This document shows, in pieces, positions 27,701 through 36,280 of a stretch of 64,000 bases of DNA (position 1 is its first letter; each line of letters starts with the position of its first letter). The notes under the pieces were generated by a model. It saw only the letters and a list, made by a program, of their open reading frames with translations, searched no databases and was not told the origin of the DNA. Made by a program: the position numbers and the translations under genes. The DNA comes from Flavihumibacter sp. UBA7668 (GTDB lineage Bacteria; Bacteroidota; Bacteroidia; Chitinophagales; Chitinophagaceae), in assembly GCF_002483205.1 (NCBI RefSeq), contig NZ_DLHM01000007.1, positions 806,001 through 870,000 on the forward strand, written 5' to 3'.

Positions 27701-28929
27701 TGGCAGATCGGAATATGATAGATGCTGCTTTTCGGAATATCTTATCCAATGCGTGTAAATATTCAAAGTTTAATGGAATTGTTGAAATCAGATCTGAAAC
27801 TATTGAGAATAGGATTTTAATAACGGTAAAAGACTATGGTATTGGTATGAGCTCAGCGCAGTTGAATGAATTGTTCAGTTTGAAAAAAGATGCGTGGCAA
27901 GCTGGTACAGCCGGAGAAAAAGGAGTGGGGTTGGGCTTGTTGGTGGCGAATGAATTTATGAAAGCAAATGGTGGATCCATCCAGGTAGTTTCAACTCCCG
28001 GATCCGGGAGTTTATTTACCCTTGCCTTTCCTTTGGCAGAACATTCTGAAATATCAGAGCATAGAAGTTTACGATATGTTGCCAGCCAGCAACCATCTGC
28101 TGAATTGGTACTCCAGGAACAGGATCGATTGCTGATTCATGGTAAAAAAATTCTAATTGTTGATGATAACCGGGAAGTGAGGGAATACCTTAAGCTTGTT
28201 TTATCGGGATTATTCGAAATTTTTGAAGCTTCCGGAGGAGAAAATGCCTTGAAAATTATGGACGAAACCATACCGGATATTATTCTTGCTGATTTATTGA
28301 TGCCTGGAATGGATGGCCTCCGCTTTTGTAAAGAGATTAAATCTAAATCTTCAACCAGTCATATACCTGTAATTTTATTAACGAGTCAGGTACAGGAACA
28401 CATGCAAAAGGAAGCTTATTCAGCAGGTGTTGATATTTATCTGGAGAAACCTGTAAAGAATGATTTACTCATTCAGCTTATTATCAATTTAATACTAAAG
28501 AAAGAAAAGCAACGGGAATTGATAATGGAATTGGTGACAACTGAGCAATCTATGTCTGCGGTTACTGCAGGACTTAATAAATCAGATGAGGATTTTTTAA
28601 GGCAATTGGTTGAGTTGATAGAAACAAATCTGGCAGATTCTTACCTTGATGCACGTATGCTCAGCAAAGAAATGAGCGTAAGCCGTTCTGTATTATATGC
28701 AAAAATTAAAAGTCTGACAGGCAATACAGTTCATGAATTTATAAAGTCAGTAAGGCTTCGAAAAAGTGTAAAATTGTTATTGGAGGGGCGATTGAGCATT
28801 ACTCAGGTGGCATTTGAAGTTGGCTTCAGCAGTCGCTCCTATTTTGATCGATGTTTCGTAAAGCAGTATAAGTTGGCTCCCAGGGAATACATCAATAATT
28901 ATTTACCCGGGAAGAATAAAAAAAAGTAA
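24751..28929 (+). CDS. Hybrid two-component system sensor/regulator (HTCS) of the mannan locus
   Basis: A 1392-residue single-chain signalling protein. It has a signal peptide, a long periplasmic beta-propeller of Reg_prop repeats (WIGT/WVGT blades, about 30-670) and a Y_Y_Y domain (about 685-755). One transmembrane helix (about 768-790), a coiled coil, HisKA with phospho-acceptor His882 (LAHDLKNP) and HATPase_c (N-box near 994-1004, GVGLGL) follow. Next come a receiver domain with Asp1181 (ADLLMPGMDG) and a C-terminal AraC-type HTH (about 1290-1390). HTCS proteins bind oligosaccharides in the periplasm and activate the adjacent PUL. Here the ligand is probably a manno-oligosaccharide. Confidence 0.96.
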   Translation: MTRLWLKLWLFFLPSFALAQESNRYFNSTTEQGLPTNSFDYIFQDSYGFNWLASFDGLFRWDGHSFKKYQANSIVYTIFEDSRKRLWVGGLNGLFQYDRINDQFNFHPLRTNQTTIPVNAILEDRSGQLWLGTSYGLCAYDPVNAKEEWFSTGADVIFCMDIDASQNIWIGTINGGLQQISVKERKLRILPIPQPAQGNPGFTKINSLLAASDSTIWVGTENQGLYVLNKRGELINKLDQFSLGGSGKPNLIRCLYEDRKGTIWIGVVRDLVYFLPKGAKEPIPLKSAAQNNENERLTSITSVMEDNSGNTWFTSIDKGLFYTNQYKNRFISYKSGIRPEQIPGAINGFVELPDGKVWIGTNGAGIYSWDFKKNQSVRLSDPSLYSDAVNDMQPDGKYVWIATWGNGIRLLDSDGNQLKHFHSKPQNKNGMPGNDVKTILPDDSLVWIGTHGEGLVIYNKRTDQFIHEGNNTKYPFNLKAPAWINHLFKDSQKRIWISTYSGLFVIDGETMRQFIHANESGSIGSNSVNMVTESPDGRIWIVHEAGLDRFIDTSGKFERIATQLGLPPAMKSIKVDGDHLWISSNEGILELNSSTFERQLYRQTDGLASDMFQRSVFISRKGEVWTAGSRGFIRFKVLPDQIQLPHSFYFTELQIYSNEQKGSKNDTIQKNYLYDTDTILLNHNQSFFSISFTSPNYYAAEDLRFRYKLDGLRNEWIDADNQRKLLFTNLPTGSYTLIFQVLQRDGHWKAVDKKLHLVVLPPWWKTWWFNLILLLITIGLVLFFISWRVANIKARNLQLKSEIKRHTASLQEKNEALMEQRDEILHQNETIEAANTELIRQTNRILDQQKQMVQHNSLLAETVEELQAINKTKTHLYSVLAHDLKNPVHAQAELSSFLLNNLKRMNKAELETYLLSLQRSSSALHDLLLNLLNWARTESNLLEPEPTIWDLSDLVAENLELMNSQFRNKNITVAIDLHTKNKILADRNMIDAAFRNILSNACKYSKFNGIVEIRSETIENRILITVKDYGIGMSSAQLNELFSLKKDAWQAGTAGEKGVGLGLLVANEFMKANGGSIQVVSTPGSGSLFTLAFPLAEHSEISEHRSLRYVASQQPSAELVLQEQDRLLIHGKKILIVDDNREVREYLKLVLSGLFEIFEASGGENALKIMDETIPDIILADLLMPGMDGLRFCKEIKSKSSTSHIPVILLTSQVQEHMQKEAYSAGVDIYLEKPVKNDLLIQLIINLILKKEKQRELIMELVTTEQSMSAVTAGLNKSDEDFLRQLVELIETNLADSYLDARMLSKEMSVSRSVLYAKIKSLTGNTVHEFIKSVRLRKSVKLLLEGRLSITQVAFEVGFSSRSYFDRCFVKQYKLAPREYINNYLPGKNKKK

Positions 28930-29033
28930 AGGCAAATGGCAGGTTGATAAGTATTATTAATTGTCAAGATAGCATCAGAATGGTTTGATCCGGCAGGGTA
29001 TTTTTGATACAGGTATTATCAAAAGTCTGCCAT

Positions 29034-30059
29034 ATGAATGCATTGTTTAAGCACAGCACCATCTTTATTGTATTATTAAGCTTCTCCTGTGGTGCGGGAA
29101 ATAAATCCATAGTAGATCCTGTACCCCCACCGGTACCTCAGGTAAAATATAAAACACTGGAATATCTGAAAGCTATTTCAGGTTCCAAAACGCTTTTCGG
29201 AATACATAACAGGGAACCTAATTCAAAGCCGGCTCAGTGGACAGAAGAGGTTTTTAAGCAAACCGGAAAATATCCTGCTCTCTGGAGTGGTGATTTTCTT
29301 TTTCAGGAAGAAAATATCAGAGATCGGCCTGCTATGATTGCAGAAGCCGTTCGGCAGTGGAAAAATGGCGCTGTTGTCAATATAATGTGGCATGCCTGTA
29401 ATCCTGCATTAGCACAACCATGTGGTTGGGATGATAAAGGAGTAAAAAGTCAGTTATCAGATGCACAATGGAAGGAGTTGATTACAACTGGCACAGGCTT
29501 AAATAATCGCTGGAAAGCGATGATGGATGAAGTGTCCATACATCTGAATATATTAAAACAACAGGGGGTGGAAGTGCTGTGGCGACCGCTACATGAAATG
29601 AACCAGGGCGTTTTTTGGTGGGGAGGCAGACCCGGGCCAGAGGGCACGAGAAAATTATGGCAGTTAACCTATGATTATATGGTGAAGGAGAAAAAACTCA
29701 CCAATCTTATCTGGGTATGGGATATTCAGGATTTTCCTACGCTGGCAACAGATGCAGTACAGTATAATCCCGGTATCAATTATTATGATCTGGCTGCTTT
29801 GGATATTTATGATGATGCTTCCGGTTTTTCAAATGAGAAGTATAATATAATGCTACAGGCTTCAGGCGGAAAACCCATTGCTCTTGGAGAATGCCAAAAA
29901 TTACCAACAGCAGCTGTGTTGGCTGCACAACCAAAGTGGACATTTTTCATGGGATGGTCTGAATTGGTATTCAGCCATAATTCAACTGAATCTATCAGGA
30001 ATTTAATCAATGCACCAAATATAATTACACTGGATCAGATGCCAGGTTGGAACAATTAA
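29034..30059 (+). CDS. GH26 beta-mannanase lipoprotein
   Basis: A 341-residue enzyme with lipobox LLSFSC (Cys19), then a proline-rich linker and a GH26 catalytic domain. Glu188 in WRPLHEMNQGVFWWGG is the acid/base; Glu286 in PIALGECQK fits the nucleophile. Both motifs and the WHACNP segment are typical of beta-1,4-mannanases, so it would cut mannan or glucomannan, many relatives releasing mannobiose. ATG 29034 gives a proper lipoprotein signal; an earlier in-frame start (29004) is less likely. The stop codon TAA overlaps the GH130 start (TAATG at 30057-30061). Confidence 0.94.
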   Translation: MNALFKHSTIFIVLLSFSCGAGNKSIVDPVPPPVPQVKYKTLEYLKAISGSKTLFGIHNREPNSKPAQWTEEVFKQTGKYPALWSGDFLFQEENIRDRPAMIAEAVRQWKNGAVVNIMWHACNPALAQPCGWDDKGVKSQLSDAQWKELITTGTGLNNRWKAMMDEVSIHLNILKQQGVEVLWRPLHEMNQGVFWWGGRPGPEGTRKLWQLTYDYMVKEKKLTNLIWVWDIQDFPTLATDAVQYNPGINYYDLAALDIYDDASGFSNEKYNIMLQASGGKPIALGECQKLPTAAVLAAQPKWTFFMGWSELVFSHNSTESIRNLINAPNIITLDQMPGWNN

Positions 30060-31291
30060 TGAACAACTTTTTTATACATATGAATTTCGACGAGAGACTT
30101 CAGGAACTGGTTGCAGGTTACCAGCAGTTATTGAATTTGAGAAATGAGGCAATTGTACCTGGAAATGGAATTTTTACAAGATATAAAAATCCGGTATTGA
30201 CAGCTGACCATATTCCTTTATCCTGGCGGTATGATTTTAATCAGCTAACTAATCCGCATTTAATGATTCGGTTTGGTATTAATGCGGTATTCAATGCCGG
30301 CGCAATAAAATGGGATAATAAGTATATCGTAATGGCCAGAGTGGAGGGATGGGATCGAAAATCATTTTTTGCTCTCGCTGAAAGCGAATCCGGTATTGAT
30401 GGATTTGTATTCCGGGAAAGACCGGTTCAGATTCCATCAGAAGGGTTTTATGATACTAATATTTATGATATCCGGCTTGTTCAACATGAAGACGGGTATG
30501 TATATGGTTTGTTTTGTACGGAGCGTCGTGATCCGGCGGCATCCGAAGGTGATCAAACATCAGCAGTAGCTCAATGCGGAATTGTTCGGACAAAGGATCT
30601 TGAAACCTGGGAACGATTACCGGATCTGGTAACACCATCCCCGCAGCAAAGAAATGTGGTCCTTCACCCTGAATTCGTTAATGGAAAGTATATGTTATAT
30701 ACGCGCCCGCAGGATGGTTTTATTGAAGCTGGAAATGGCGGAGGAATTGGTATTGGATTTTGTGCTGATATTACACATCCGATTATAGAAGAGGAAAAAG
30801 TTATAGATAATAAAAAGTACCATACTATTGCTGAGGCAAAAAATGGACAGGGACCGGCACCCATTAAAACAGCCTATGGATGGCTTCATCTGGCACATGG
30901 TGTACGAAATACTGCAGCCGGATTACGTTATACGCTATATTTATTTATGACTGACCTGGAGGATGTTACAAAGGTCATTTACAAACCAGGTGGTTATTTT
31001 ATGGCACCTGAAGGAGCCGAACGGGTTGGAGATGTATCCAATGTGTTATTTTCGAATGGCTGGATAGCAGACGATAATGGTGATGTTTTTATTTACTATG
31101 CATCCAGCGATACCCGCCTTCATGTAAGCACAACAACTATAGAAAAATTAGTAGATTATTGCAGATTCACCGCACCGGACGGCTACCATTCAGCTGCATC
31201 TGCTGGTGTTGTTCAGGAGCTGGCAGAAAAGAATCATATCTTAGGCTTTACATCTGCTATAAATGTTGAAAAACAACAGACAGGAAAATAA
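30059..31291 (+). CDS. GH130 mannosylglucose (or mannoside) phosphorylase
   Basis: A 410-residue five-bladed propeller enzyme with no signal peptide, hence cytoplasmic. FNAGAIKWDNKYIVMARVEG near residues 78-96 and YDTNIYDIRL with Asp137, the expected proton donor, mark family GH130. HPEFVNGKYMLYTRPQDGF and GGYFMAPEGAERVGDVSNV are also conserved. Beside a 2-epimerase the likely reaction is 4-O-beta-mannosyl-glucose plus phosphate to mannose-1-phosphate and glucose (GH130_1). The start at 30059 is inside the GH26 stop, and its own stop overlaps the importer start (31289-31291), so GH26, GH130 and transporter are translationally coupled. Confidence 0.94.
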   Translation: MNNFFIHMNFDERLQELVAGYQQLLNLRNEAIVPGNGIFTRYKNPVLTADHIPLSWRYDFNQLTNPHLMIRFGINAVFNAGAIKWDNKYIVMARVEGWDRKSFFALAESESGIDGFVFRERPVQIPSEGFYDTNIYDIRLVQHEDGYVYGLFCTERRDPAASEGDQTSAVAQCGIVRTKDLETWERLPDLVTPSPQQRNVVLHPEFVNGKYMLYTRPQDGFIEAGNGGGIGIGFCADITHPIIEEEKVIDNKKYHTIAEAKNGQGPAPIKTAYGWLHLAHGVRNTAAGLRYTLYLFMTDLEDVTKVIYKPGGYFMAPEGAERVGDVSNVLFSNGWIADDNGDVFIYYASSDTRLHVSTTTIEKLVDYCRFTAPDGYHSAASAGVVQELAEKNHILGFTSAINVEKQQTGK

Positions 31292-32688
31292 TGATGGAAT
31301 CAATCAGTCTACGTGAAAAAATCGGGTATGGGTTCGGAGATATGGCTTCCTCTATGTTCTGGAAGCTCTTTGGAATGTACCTGCTTTTTTTCTATACAGA
31401 CGTAATGGGATTAAATGCTGCATCGGTTGGCACCATGTTTCTGATTACACGAATATGGGACACCGTATTTGATCCTGTTGTTGGTGTTATGACCGATCGA
31501 ACTACCACTAAATGGGGTAAGTTCCGTCCTTACATTTTGTATATGGCGATTCCATTTGGACTGATAGGTATCGTTACATTTACCGTTCCGGATTTTGATA
31601 ATAACGGAAAATTGTTATATGCATATATAACATATTCCGCCATGATGATGATTTATTCATTAATAAATGTACCTTATGCATCGCTGTTAGGAGTAATATC
31701 ATCTGATACAAAACAAAGAAATACACTAGCTTCTTTCCGAATGAGTTTTGCATTTGCGGGAAGTTTGATTGCCCTTGCCCTGATGGAGCCTTTGATTTCC
31801 TATTGGGGAGGAAGTACGCAGGAAAGCAGTCCGTTAAATGCAATGGCCTGGCAATATGCCGTAACCTTCATTGCAATTATTTGCATAGTACTTTTTCTAC
31901 TTTGCTTTGCATGGGTTAAAGAACGGGTTAAGCCAATAATTGAACATCCTGTTTCTTTAAAGGAGGATATTAAAGACCTGATTAAAAACCGCCCCTGGTG
32001 GATCCTCTTACTTTCCGGTGTGGCAGCTTTGATTTTCAATTCGATCAGAGATGGAGCAACCATTTATTATTTCCGATATTTTGTTGCAGAAAAAGACACT
32101 GTGAATTTATTGGGAACTGCGCTTACCTATTCTACATTATATCTTGTTATTGGCCAGGCGGCCAATATGCTGGGTGTAATTATTGCCTCTCCAATTGCCA
32201 ATAAATTGGGGAAAAAGCAAACCTATTTTTGGGCCATGTTACTGGCTTCCGTTTTTAGTTTGATTTTTTATTGGATGGGAAGAGAATCCCTGCTTCCTAT
32301 TTTTATTTTACAATTTTTGATCAGTATCTGTGCCGGAATTGTATTCCCCTTATTGTGGTCAATGTATGCTGATATTGCTGATTATTCAGAATTAAAAACA
32401 GGAAGGAGGGCTACCGGGTTGATCTTTTCATCTTCTTCCATGTCACAAAAACTAGGCTGGACCTTAGGCGGTGCGCTAACCGGATGGCTGCTCGCTGCAT
32501 TTGGCTTTCAGGCAAATATGGAACAGGCCGAATCTGCCCAAACCGGAATTCGCCTAATGCTGAGCTGGCTACCTGCTATTGGTTCGATTCTTTCCTTTGT
32601 TTTTATCCTGTTTTATCCGTTGTCTGAAAAGGAGATGGAGCGGGTTGGTACTGAACTTGCAATTAAACGAAAACCCGTTGACCATTAA
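31291..32688 (+). CDS. GPH-family (MelB-like) disaccharide:cation symporter
   Basis: A 465-residue protein with about 12 transmembrane helices. The N-terminal LREKIGYGFGDMASSMFWK and TRIWDTVFDPVVGVMTDRT with its acidic residues are signatures of the glycoside-pentoside-hexuronide family. It would carry mannobiose or similar disaccharides across the inner membrane. Its start lies in the GH130 stop, linking import to phosphorolysis. The 3' end overlaps the 3' end of the convergent AraC gene by 26 bases. Start could also be the second Met at 31294. Confidence 0.93.
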   Translation: MMESISLREKIGYGFGDMASSMFWKLFGMYLLFFYTDVMGLNAASVGTMFLITRIWDTVFDPVVGVMTDRTTTKWGKFRPYILYMAIPFGLIGIVTFTVPDFDNNGKLLYAYITYSAMMMIYSLINVPYASLLGVISSDTKQRNTLASFRMSFAFAGSLIALALMEPLISYWGGSTQESSPLNAMAWQYAVTFIAIICIVLFLLCFAWVKERVKPIIEHPVSLKEDIKDLIKNRPWWILLLSGVAALIFNSIRDGATIYYFRYFVAEKDTVNLLGTALTYSTLYLVIGQAANMLGVIIASPIANKLGKKQTYFWAMLLASVFSLIFYWMGRESLLPIFILQFLISICAGIVFPLLWSMYADIADYSELKTGRRATGLIFSSSSMSQKLGWTLGGALTGWLLAAFGFQANMEQAESAQTGIRLMLSWLPAIGSILSFVFILFYPLSEKEMERVGTELAIKRKPVDH

Positions 32689-33538
32689 ATTTCCGCTTGA
32701 ATTCTTTTGGGGTACATCCCTTTCTTAATTTAAAAATCCGATTGAAGTTTGCCAGGTTATTAAATCCGCATTTAAATGCAATTTCTGCAATGGAATGGGT
32801 AGTGTCGATCAGCATTCGGGAAACATGTCCAAGCCGAATCTCTGTAAGACTGTCTGTAAAGGTATACCCGGTATGAAGCTTGATAAAACGGCTAAAGGAT
32901 GCCTCCGGCATATTAGCAATTCTGGCAACTTCTGCCAATGAAATCTCCCGCTGGAAATTATAATGCATATAATCAAAGACCCGTTCCAGGCGTCGACTGT
33001 TAAGCTGCAGGCTTTCTTTCGTAAAACTTACATCCGATAACATCCTGGTATTTCTTGCAATTGACAGATCGTGCAGTATAGAGAATAGTTCAAGTATGGA
33101 GTCAAATCCCGTCCTTTTTTCAAGGCGGAGGATGCGTTTTGCAATAACCTGTGCAGTTTCCCTGTCAAACAGAACCCCTCTTTTAGCGTTGTCGAATAGT
33201 TTCCGGATATAGATGAGCTGGTTCTTTTGCAGGAGATTCTGACAAAGCAATTCCTTATTAAACTGGATGGTAACCTCATGAATATCGCTGCTGGTACATT
33301 GATGGGTAAACCATCCATGAGGTAAATTGGGACCTATCAGCACCAGTTCCATATCATCAATAGTGTCAATATGATCACCGATTATCCGCTGGGTACCGGA
33401 AGCGTTTATAATCAGATTCAGTTCCATTTCTTCATGATTATGCAGGGGGAAGGTAAATTCCGCTTTGTGACGCGAAAAAATGGTATAACAATCGTACTGA
33501 TTGAGGGGTGTAATCTCTCTTAAGACATCTTTCAACAT
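32663..33538 (-). CDS. AraC-family regulator with N-terminal cupin domain
   Basis: A 291-residue regulator. The N-terminal half is a cupin-type ligand domain (FPLHNHEEMELNLIINASG, then LVLIGPNLPHGW). The C-terminal third has two helix-turn-helix units, ending in IAEIAFKCGFNNLANFNRIFK and GCTPKEFKRKF as in sugar-responsive AraC proteins. It probably senses a sugar or disaccharide in the cytoplasm, giving a second control layer beside the HTCS. It is divergent from the esterase-epimerase-GH30 operon. The shared upstream region holds a 21-bp-spaced direct repeat (33645-33678) of the type AraC proteins bind. Confidence 0.93.
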   Translation of the reverse strand: MLKDVLREITPLNQYDCYTIFSRHKAEFTFPLHNHEEMELNLIINASGTQRIIGDHIDTIDDMELVLIGPNLPHGWFTHQCTSSDIHEVTIQFNKELLCQNLLQKNQLIYIRKLFDNAKRGVLFDRETAQVIAKRILRLEKRTGFDSILELFSILHDLSIARNTRMLSDVSFTKESLQLNSRRLERVFDYMHYNFQREISLAEVARIANMPEASFSRFIKLHTGYTFTDSLTEIRLGHVSRMLIDTTHSIAEIAFKCGFNNLANFNRIFKLRKGCTPKEFKRKFNGQRVFV

Positions 33539-33644
33539 AATGCAAAGCTTTCGTTCGTTAATAAATGGTGCGTTGTTAACAGACTGATCTTATTTTGTCC
33601 TATAACAGGTTCCCAATACTATTTTTTTTACCTCCATAAGCTTT

Positions 33645-33678
33645 GAATTATAGTCCGAATTGTATGAATTATGGTCTG
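33645..33678 (+). promoter_or_regulatory. Candidate AraC-type operator, two 13-bp direct repeats 21 bp apart
   Basis: GAATTATAGTCCG (33645-33657) and GAATTATGGTCTG (33666-33678) match at 11 of 13 positions. Their starts are 21 bases apart, two helical turns, the geometry of classic AraC half-sites. They lie in the divergent region between the AraC gene (start 33538) and the esterase operon. Binding by this regulator is inferred. Confidence 0.55.
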
Positions 33679-33740
33679 CCTGGTTTTTATTTATTGATAA
33701 TCAATGTATATACAGATTATATTTTTATTCTGTTTTGATA

Positions 33741-33908
33741 ATGAACCAGTGTAATTCGAATCCCGCGTATATGCTTGTTTTACCCGAAACTGGTGTTGAT
33801 TTGATTCAGGAGATGACAGCATATAATCAGGAATCGACAAGAAAGCATCAAAAACCGGAAGTTCAGGAACCTAATTTTGACTTCCTTCATCAATTCAACG
33901 GTATATGA
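33741..33908 (+). CDS. Possible small protein overlapping the esterase start
   Basis: A 55-residue frame from ATG 33741 (MNQCNSNPAYMLVLPETG) that ends in TGA overlapping the esterase ATG by four bases (ATGA, 33905-33908). That overlap is typical of coupled translation and is the only support. It has no signal peptide, membrane helix or motif I recognise. A longer version would need a TTG start at 33660, inside the direct-repeat operator, which is unlikely. It may be a leader peptide or a chance frame. Without it, 33539-33904 is a 366-base gap holding only the AraC-type operator. Confidence 0.3.
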   Translation: MNQCNSNPAYMLVLPETGVDLIQEMTAYNQESTRKHQKPEVQEPNFDFLHQFNGI

Positions 33909-35068
33909 AACAGCCTTCATCAATCATTGCTTTATTGGTATTTATCCTATCTGTTATTAGTTCGGCGGTAGCCCAGGATTCGGGTAGTTTCAGTACCAGT
34001 GGATTCTGGCAACCCGCATCTGCACCATTCTCTCCGCAGGTTCATCCGGATGGCTCCATTACATTTCGTTTGAAAGGGAAACAGGCAAAAACTGTGGAAC
34101 TCCATTTTGGAGAATGGAATATTGTCCCTAAAAATATGGAGATGGACAGTGCCGGAGTTTGGTCAGTAACAATAGGCCCACAGGCTCCCGGCCTATACTC
34201 CTATATATTTATAGTAGATGGTGTAAAGACAACAGATGTAGCCAACCCTCTCGTTAAAAGGGGAACAGAATTATATGGAAATGTAGTGGAAGTAAAAAGC
34301 AGGCTGCCGGGTTTTGATCAGTATCAAAATGTACCACAGGGAGTTCTTCACCAGATAAGGTATCATTCCAGGGCATTAAACAGAGAAGCCACCATGGTGG
34401 TTTACCTGCCGGCAACCTATTTAAAAGAGCCAACCCGTAAATTTCCGCTGCTTTGCCTTCGACACGGTGGGGGTGATACAGAAACCAGTTGGACGCAGGA
34501 ATCAGGCAGGGCCAACGTAATCCTGGATAATTTGATTGCTGAAGGAAAAGCGGTTCCAATGATCATGGTAATGCCTTATGGTTTAACCGATGGATCCTGG
34601 GCGGGTGGCAGTAATAAAGAGGGAATGGAATTACTGGAGAAGGAAATGATGGAAGATATTGTTCCTTATATTGAAAAAAATTACCGGATTCTGCCAGGAA
34701 AAATGAACCGGGCTATCGCAGGACTTTCAATGGGCGGCGGACAGGCGTATGTGATGGGATTGAGAAACCTTCGTTCCTTTTCCTGGATTGGCGAATTCAG
34801 CTCCGGTTTATTAAGCGACCCTGCTTTTTCAATTGATGAAAGAGCTCCCGGAGTTTTTGACAAGCCCGAAAATGTTAATACTGCGTTACGGCTATTATGG
34901 ATTGGTTGTGGTACAGATGATCCCAGAATGCCGGGGCATGAAGCCCTGATCACACAACTAAAGCAGAAAGGCATTCGACATAAGGTATTTACGAATCCTG
35001 GAGGACATGAATGGAAGGTTTGGAGGGTTCAGCTACATGCATTTCTGCAGGAACTGTTTAAAAAATAA
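33905..35068 (+). CDS. CE1-like esterase with N-terminal E-set domain, secreted
   Basis: A 387-residue protein with signal peptide (cleaved near AVAQ). An N-terminal E-set/CBM48-like domain (about 35-130) precedes an alpha/beta hydrolase of the esterase D/CE1 type. The catalytic triad reads as Ser275 (GLSMGGG), Asp338/339 (GCGTDDP) and His368 (GGHEWKVW). Related enzymes in PULs remove acetyl or feruloyl groups. In a mannan locus an acetyl-mannan (glucomannan) esterase is the natural inference. It is first in the esterase-epimerase-GH30 operon; the epimerase starts three bases after its stop. Confidence 0.87.
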   Translation: MKQPSSIIALLVFILSVISSAVAQDSGSFSTSGFWQPASAPFSPQVHPDGSITFRLKGKQAKTVELHFGEWNIVPKNMEMDSAGVWSVTIGPQAPGLYSYIFIVDGVKTTDVANPLVKRGTELYGNVVEVKSRLPGFDQYQNVPQGVLHQIRYHSRALNREATMVVYLPATYLKEPTRKFPLLCLRHGGGDTETSWTQESGRANVILDNLIAEGKAVPMIMVMPYGLTDGSWAGGSNKEGMELLEKEMMEDIVPYIEKNYRILPGKMNRAIAGLSMGGGQAYVMGLRNLRSFSWIGEFSSGLLSDPAFSIDERAPGVFDKPENVNTALRLLWIGCGTDDPRMPGHEALITQLKQKGIRHKVFTNPGGHEWKVWRVQLHAFLQELFKK

Positions 35069-35071
35069 AGG

Positions 35072-36268
35072 ATGGGAACATATTTGGATTTGCAATTGCT
35101 GAAACAGGATTTGAATACTGAATTGATCAGCATATTGGATTATTGGTCAAAACATAGTGCAGACCTGGAGAATGGTGGTTTTTATGGTCAGATAAATAAT
35201 CTTAATCAGGTCAATAAAGAGGCACCAAAAGGTCTTATTCTGCATGCAAGGATACTATGGAGTTTTGCAGCTGCTTATCGGCTGAATGCCCGCCTTTCGG
35301 ATTTGGAAATGGCAGATCGGGCTTTCAATTTCCTGATAAACCATTTTCTGGATAAGCAAAATGGCGGCATGTTTTGGAGTATCCGTGCGGACCAGGAACC
35401 ACTGGATTCCAAAAAACAGGCATATGCACTGGCTTTTGTAATTTATGGTTGTTCAGAATATTTTCTGGCTACCGGTAATGAACAATCGAAACTGATGGCG
35501 ATTGATCTGTTTAAAAAACTGGAAGAATATTTTTGGGATCCGGTTGACGGAGGTTATATCGAAGCCAAAACTGCCAAATGGGACCAGCTGCAGGATTTGC
35601 GCTTAAGTGATAAAGATGCCAATGAACCCAAAACCATGAATACGCACCTGCATATTCTGGAAGCTTATACCAATTTATTCAGAATCTGGCCCGATATACG
35701 CTTAAGATCCAAAATCATCCAATTGTTATGGATCTTTTCTGAGAAGATACTTGCAAAAGAAACGGGTCATCTGCAGCTTTTTTTTAGCATGGACTGGTCG
35801 GTACAGTCAGGAATTATTTCATTTGGACATGATATAGAAGCTGCCTGGTTATTGTTGGAAGCTGCAGAAGTCGTAAAGGATGATGTATTGATAAATTTAT
35901 TCCGGCAGAATTCGGTTCGAATGGCAGAAGCAACTCTTAGCGGATTGGATACCGATGGCGGATTGTGGTATGAATCGGACCTCTCTTCCGGTCATATGAT
36001 CAGAGAGAAACACTGGTGGCCCCAGGCAGAGGCCATGGTAGGCTTTTTTACCGCCTGGCAAGTAAGTGGCGAGTTGAAATGGCTGGAATTCACCCTGTCT
36101 TCCTGGAAATTTATTAAAAATAAAATCATCGACAAGGAAAGAGGGGAATGGTTTTGGGGAATTGATCATACTGGTAAAATTCTGGATAAGGAGGATAAAG
36201 CCGGCTTTTGGAAATGTCCTTATCATAATGGACGTGCCTGTTTGGAACTCATACATCGAATCCAATAA
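35072..36268 (+). CDS. Cellobiose/mannobiose 2-epimerase (AGE family)
   Basis: A 398-residue (alpha/alpha)6-barrel protein without a signal peptide, hence cytoplasmic. Conserved histidine segments are present in order: LILHARILW, NTHLHILEAYTNL, GHDIEAAWLLLEA, KHWWPQAEAMVGF and WKCPYHNGRACLELIHR. These fit cellobiose 2-epimerases rather than N-acetylglucosamine 2-epimerases. It converts the reducing-end mannose of beta-1,4-mannobiose to glucose, making mannosyl-glucose for the GH130 phosphorylase at 30059-31291. It is separated by three bases from the esterase and 12 from GH30. Confidence 0.93.
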   Translation: MGTYLDLQLLKQDLNTELISILDYWSKHSADLENGGFYGQINNLNQVNKEAPKGLILHARILWSFAAAYRLNARLSDLEMADRAFNFLINHFLDKQNGGMFWSIRADQEPLDSKKQAYALAFVIYGCSEYFLATGNEQSKLMAIDLFKKLEEYFWDPVDGGYIEAKTAKWDQLQDLRLSDKDANEPKTMNTHLHILEAYTNLFRIWPDIRLRSKIIQLLWIFSEKILAKETGHLQLFFSMDWSVQSGIISFGHDIEAAWLLLEAAEVVKDDVLINLFRQNSVRMAEATLSGLDTDGGLWYESDLSSGHMIREKHWWPQAEAMVGFFTAWQVSGELKWLEFTLSSWKFIKNKIIDKERGEWFWGIDHTGKILDKEDKAGFWKCPYHNGRACLELIHRIQ

Positions 36269-36280
36269 AAAAGAATAAAA

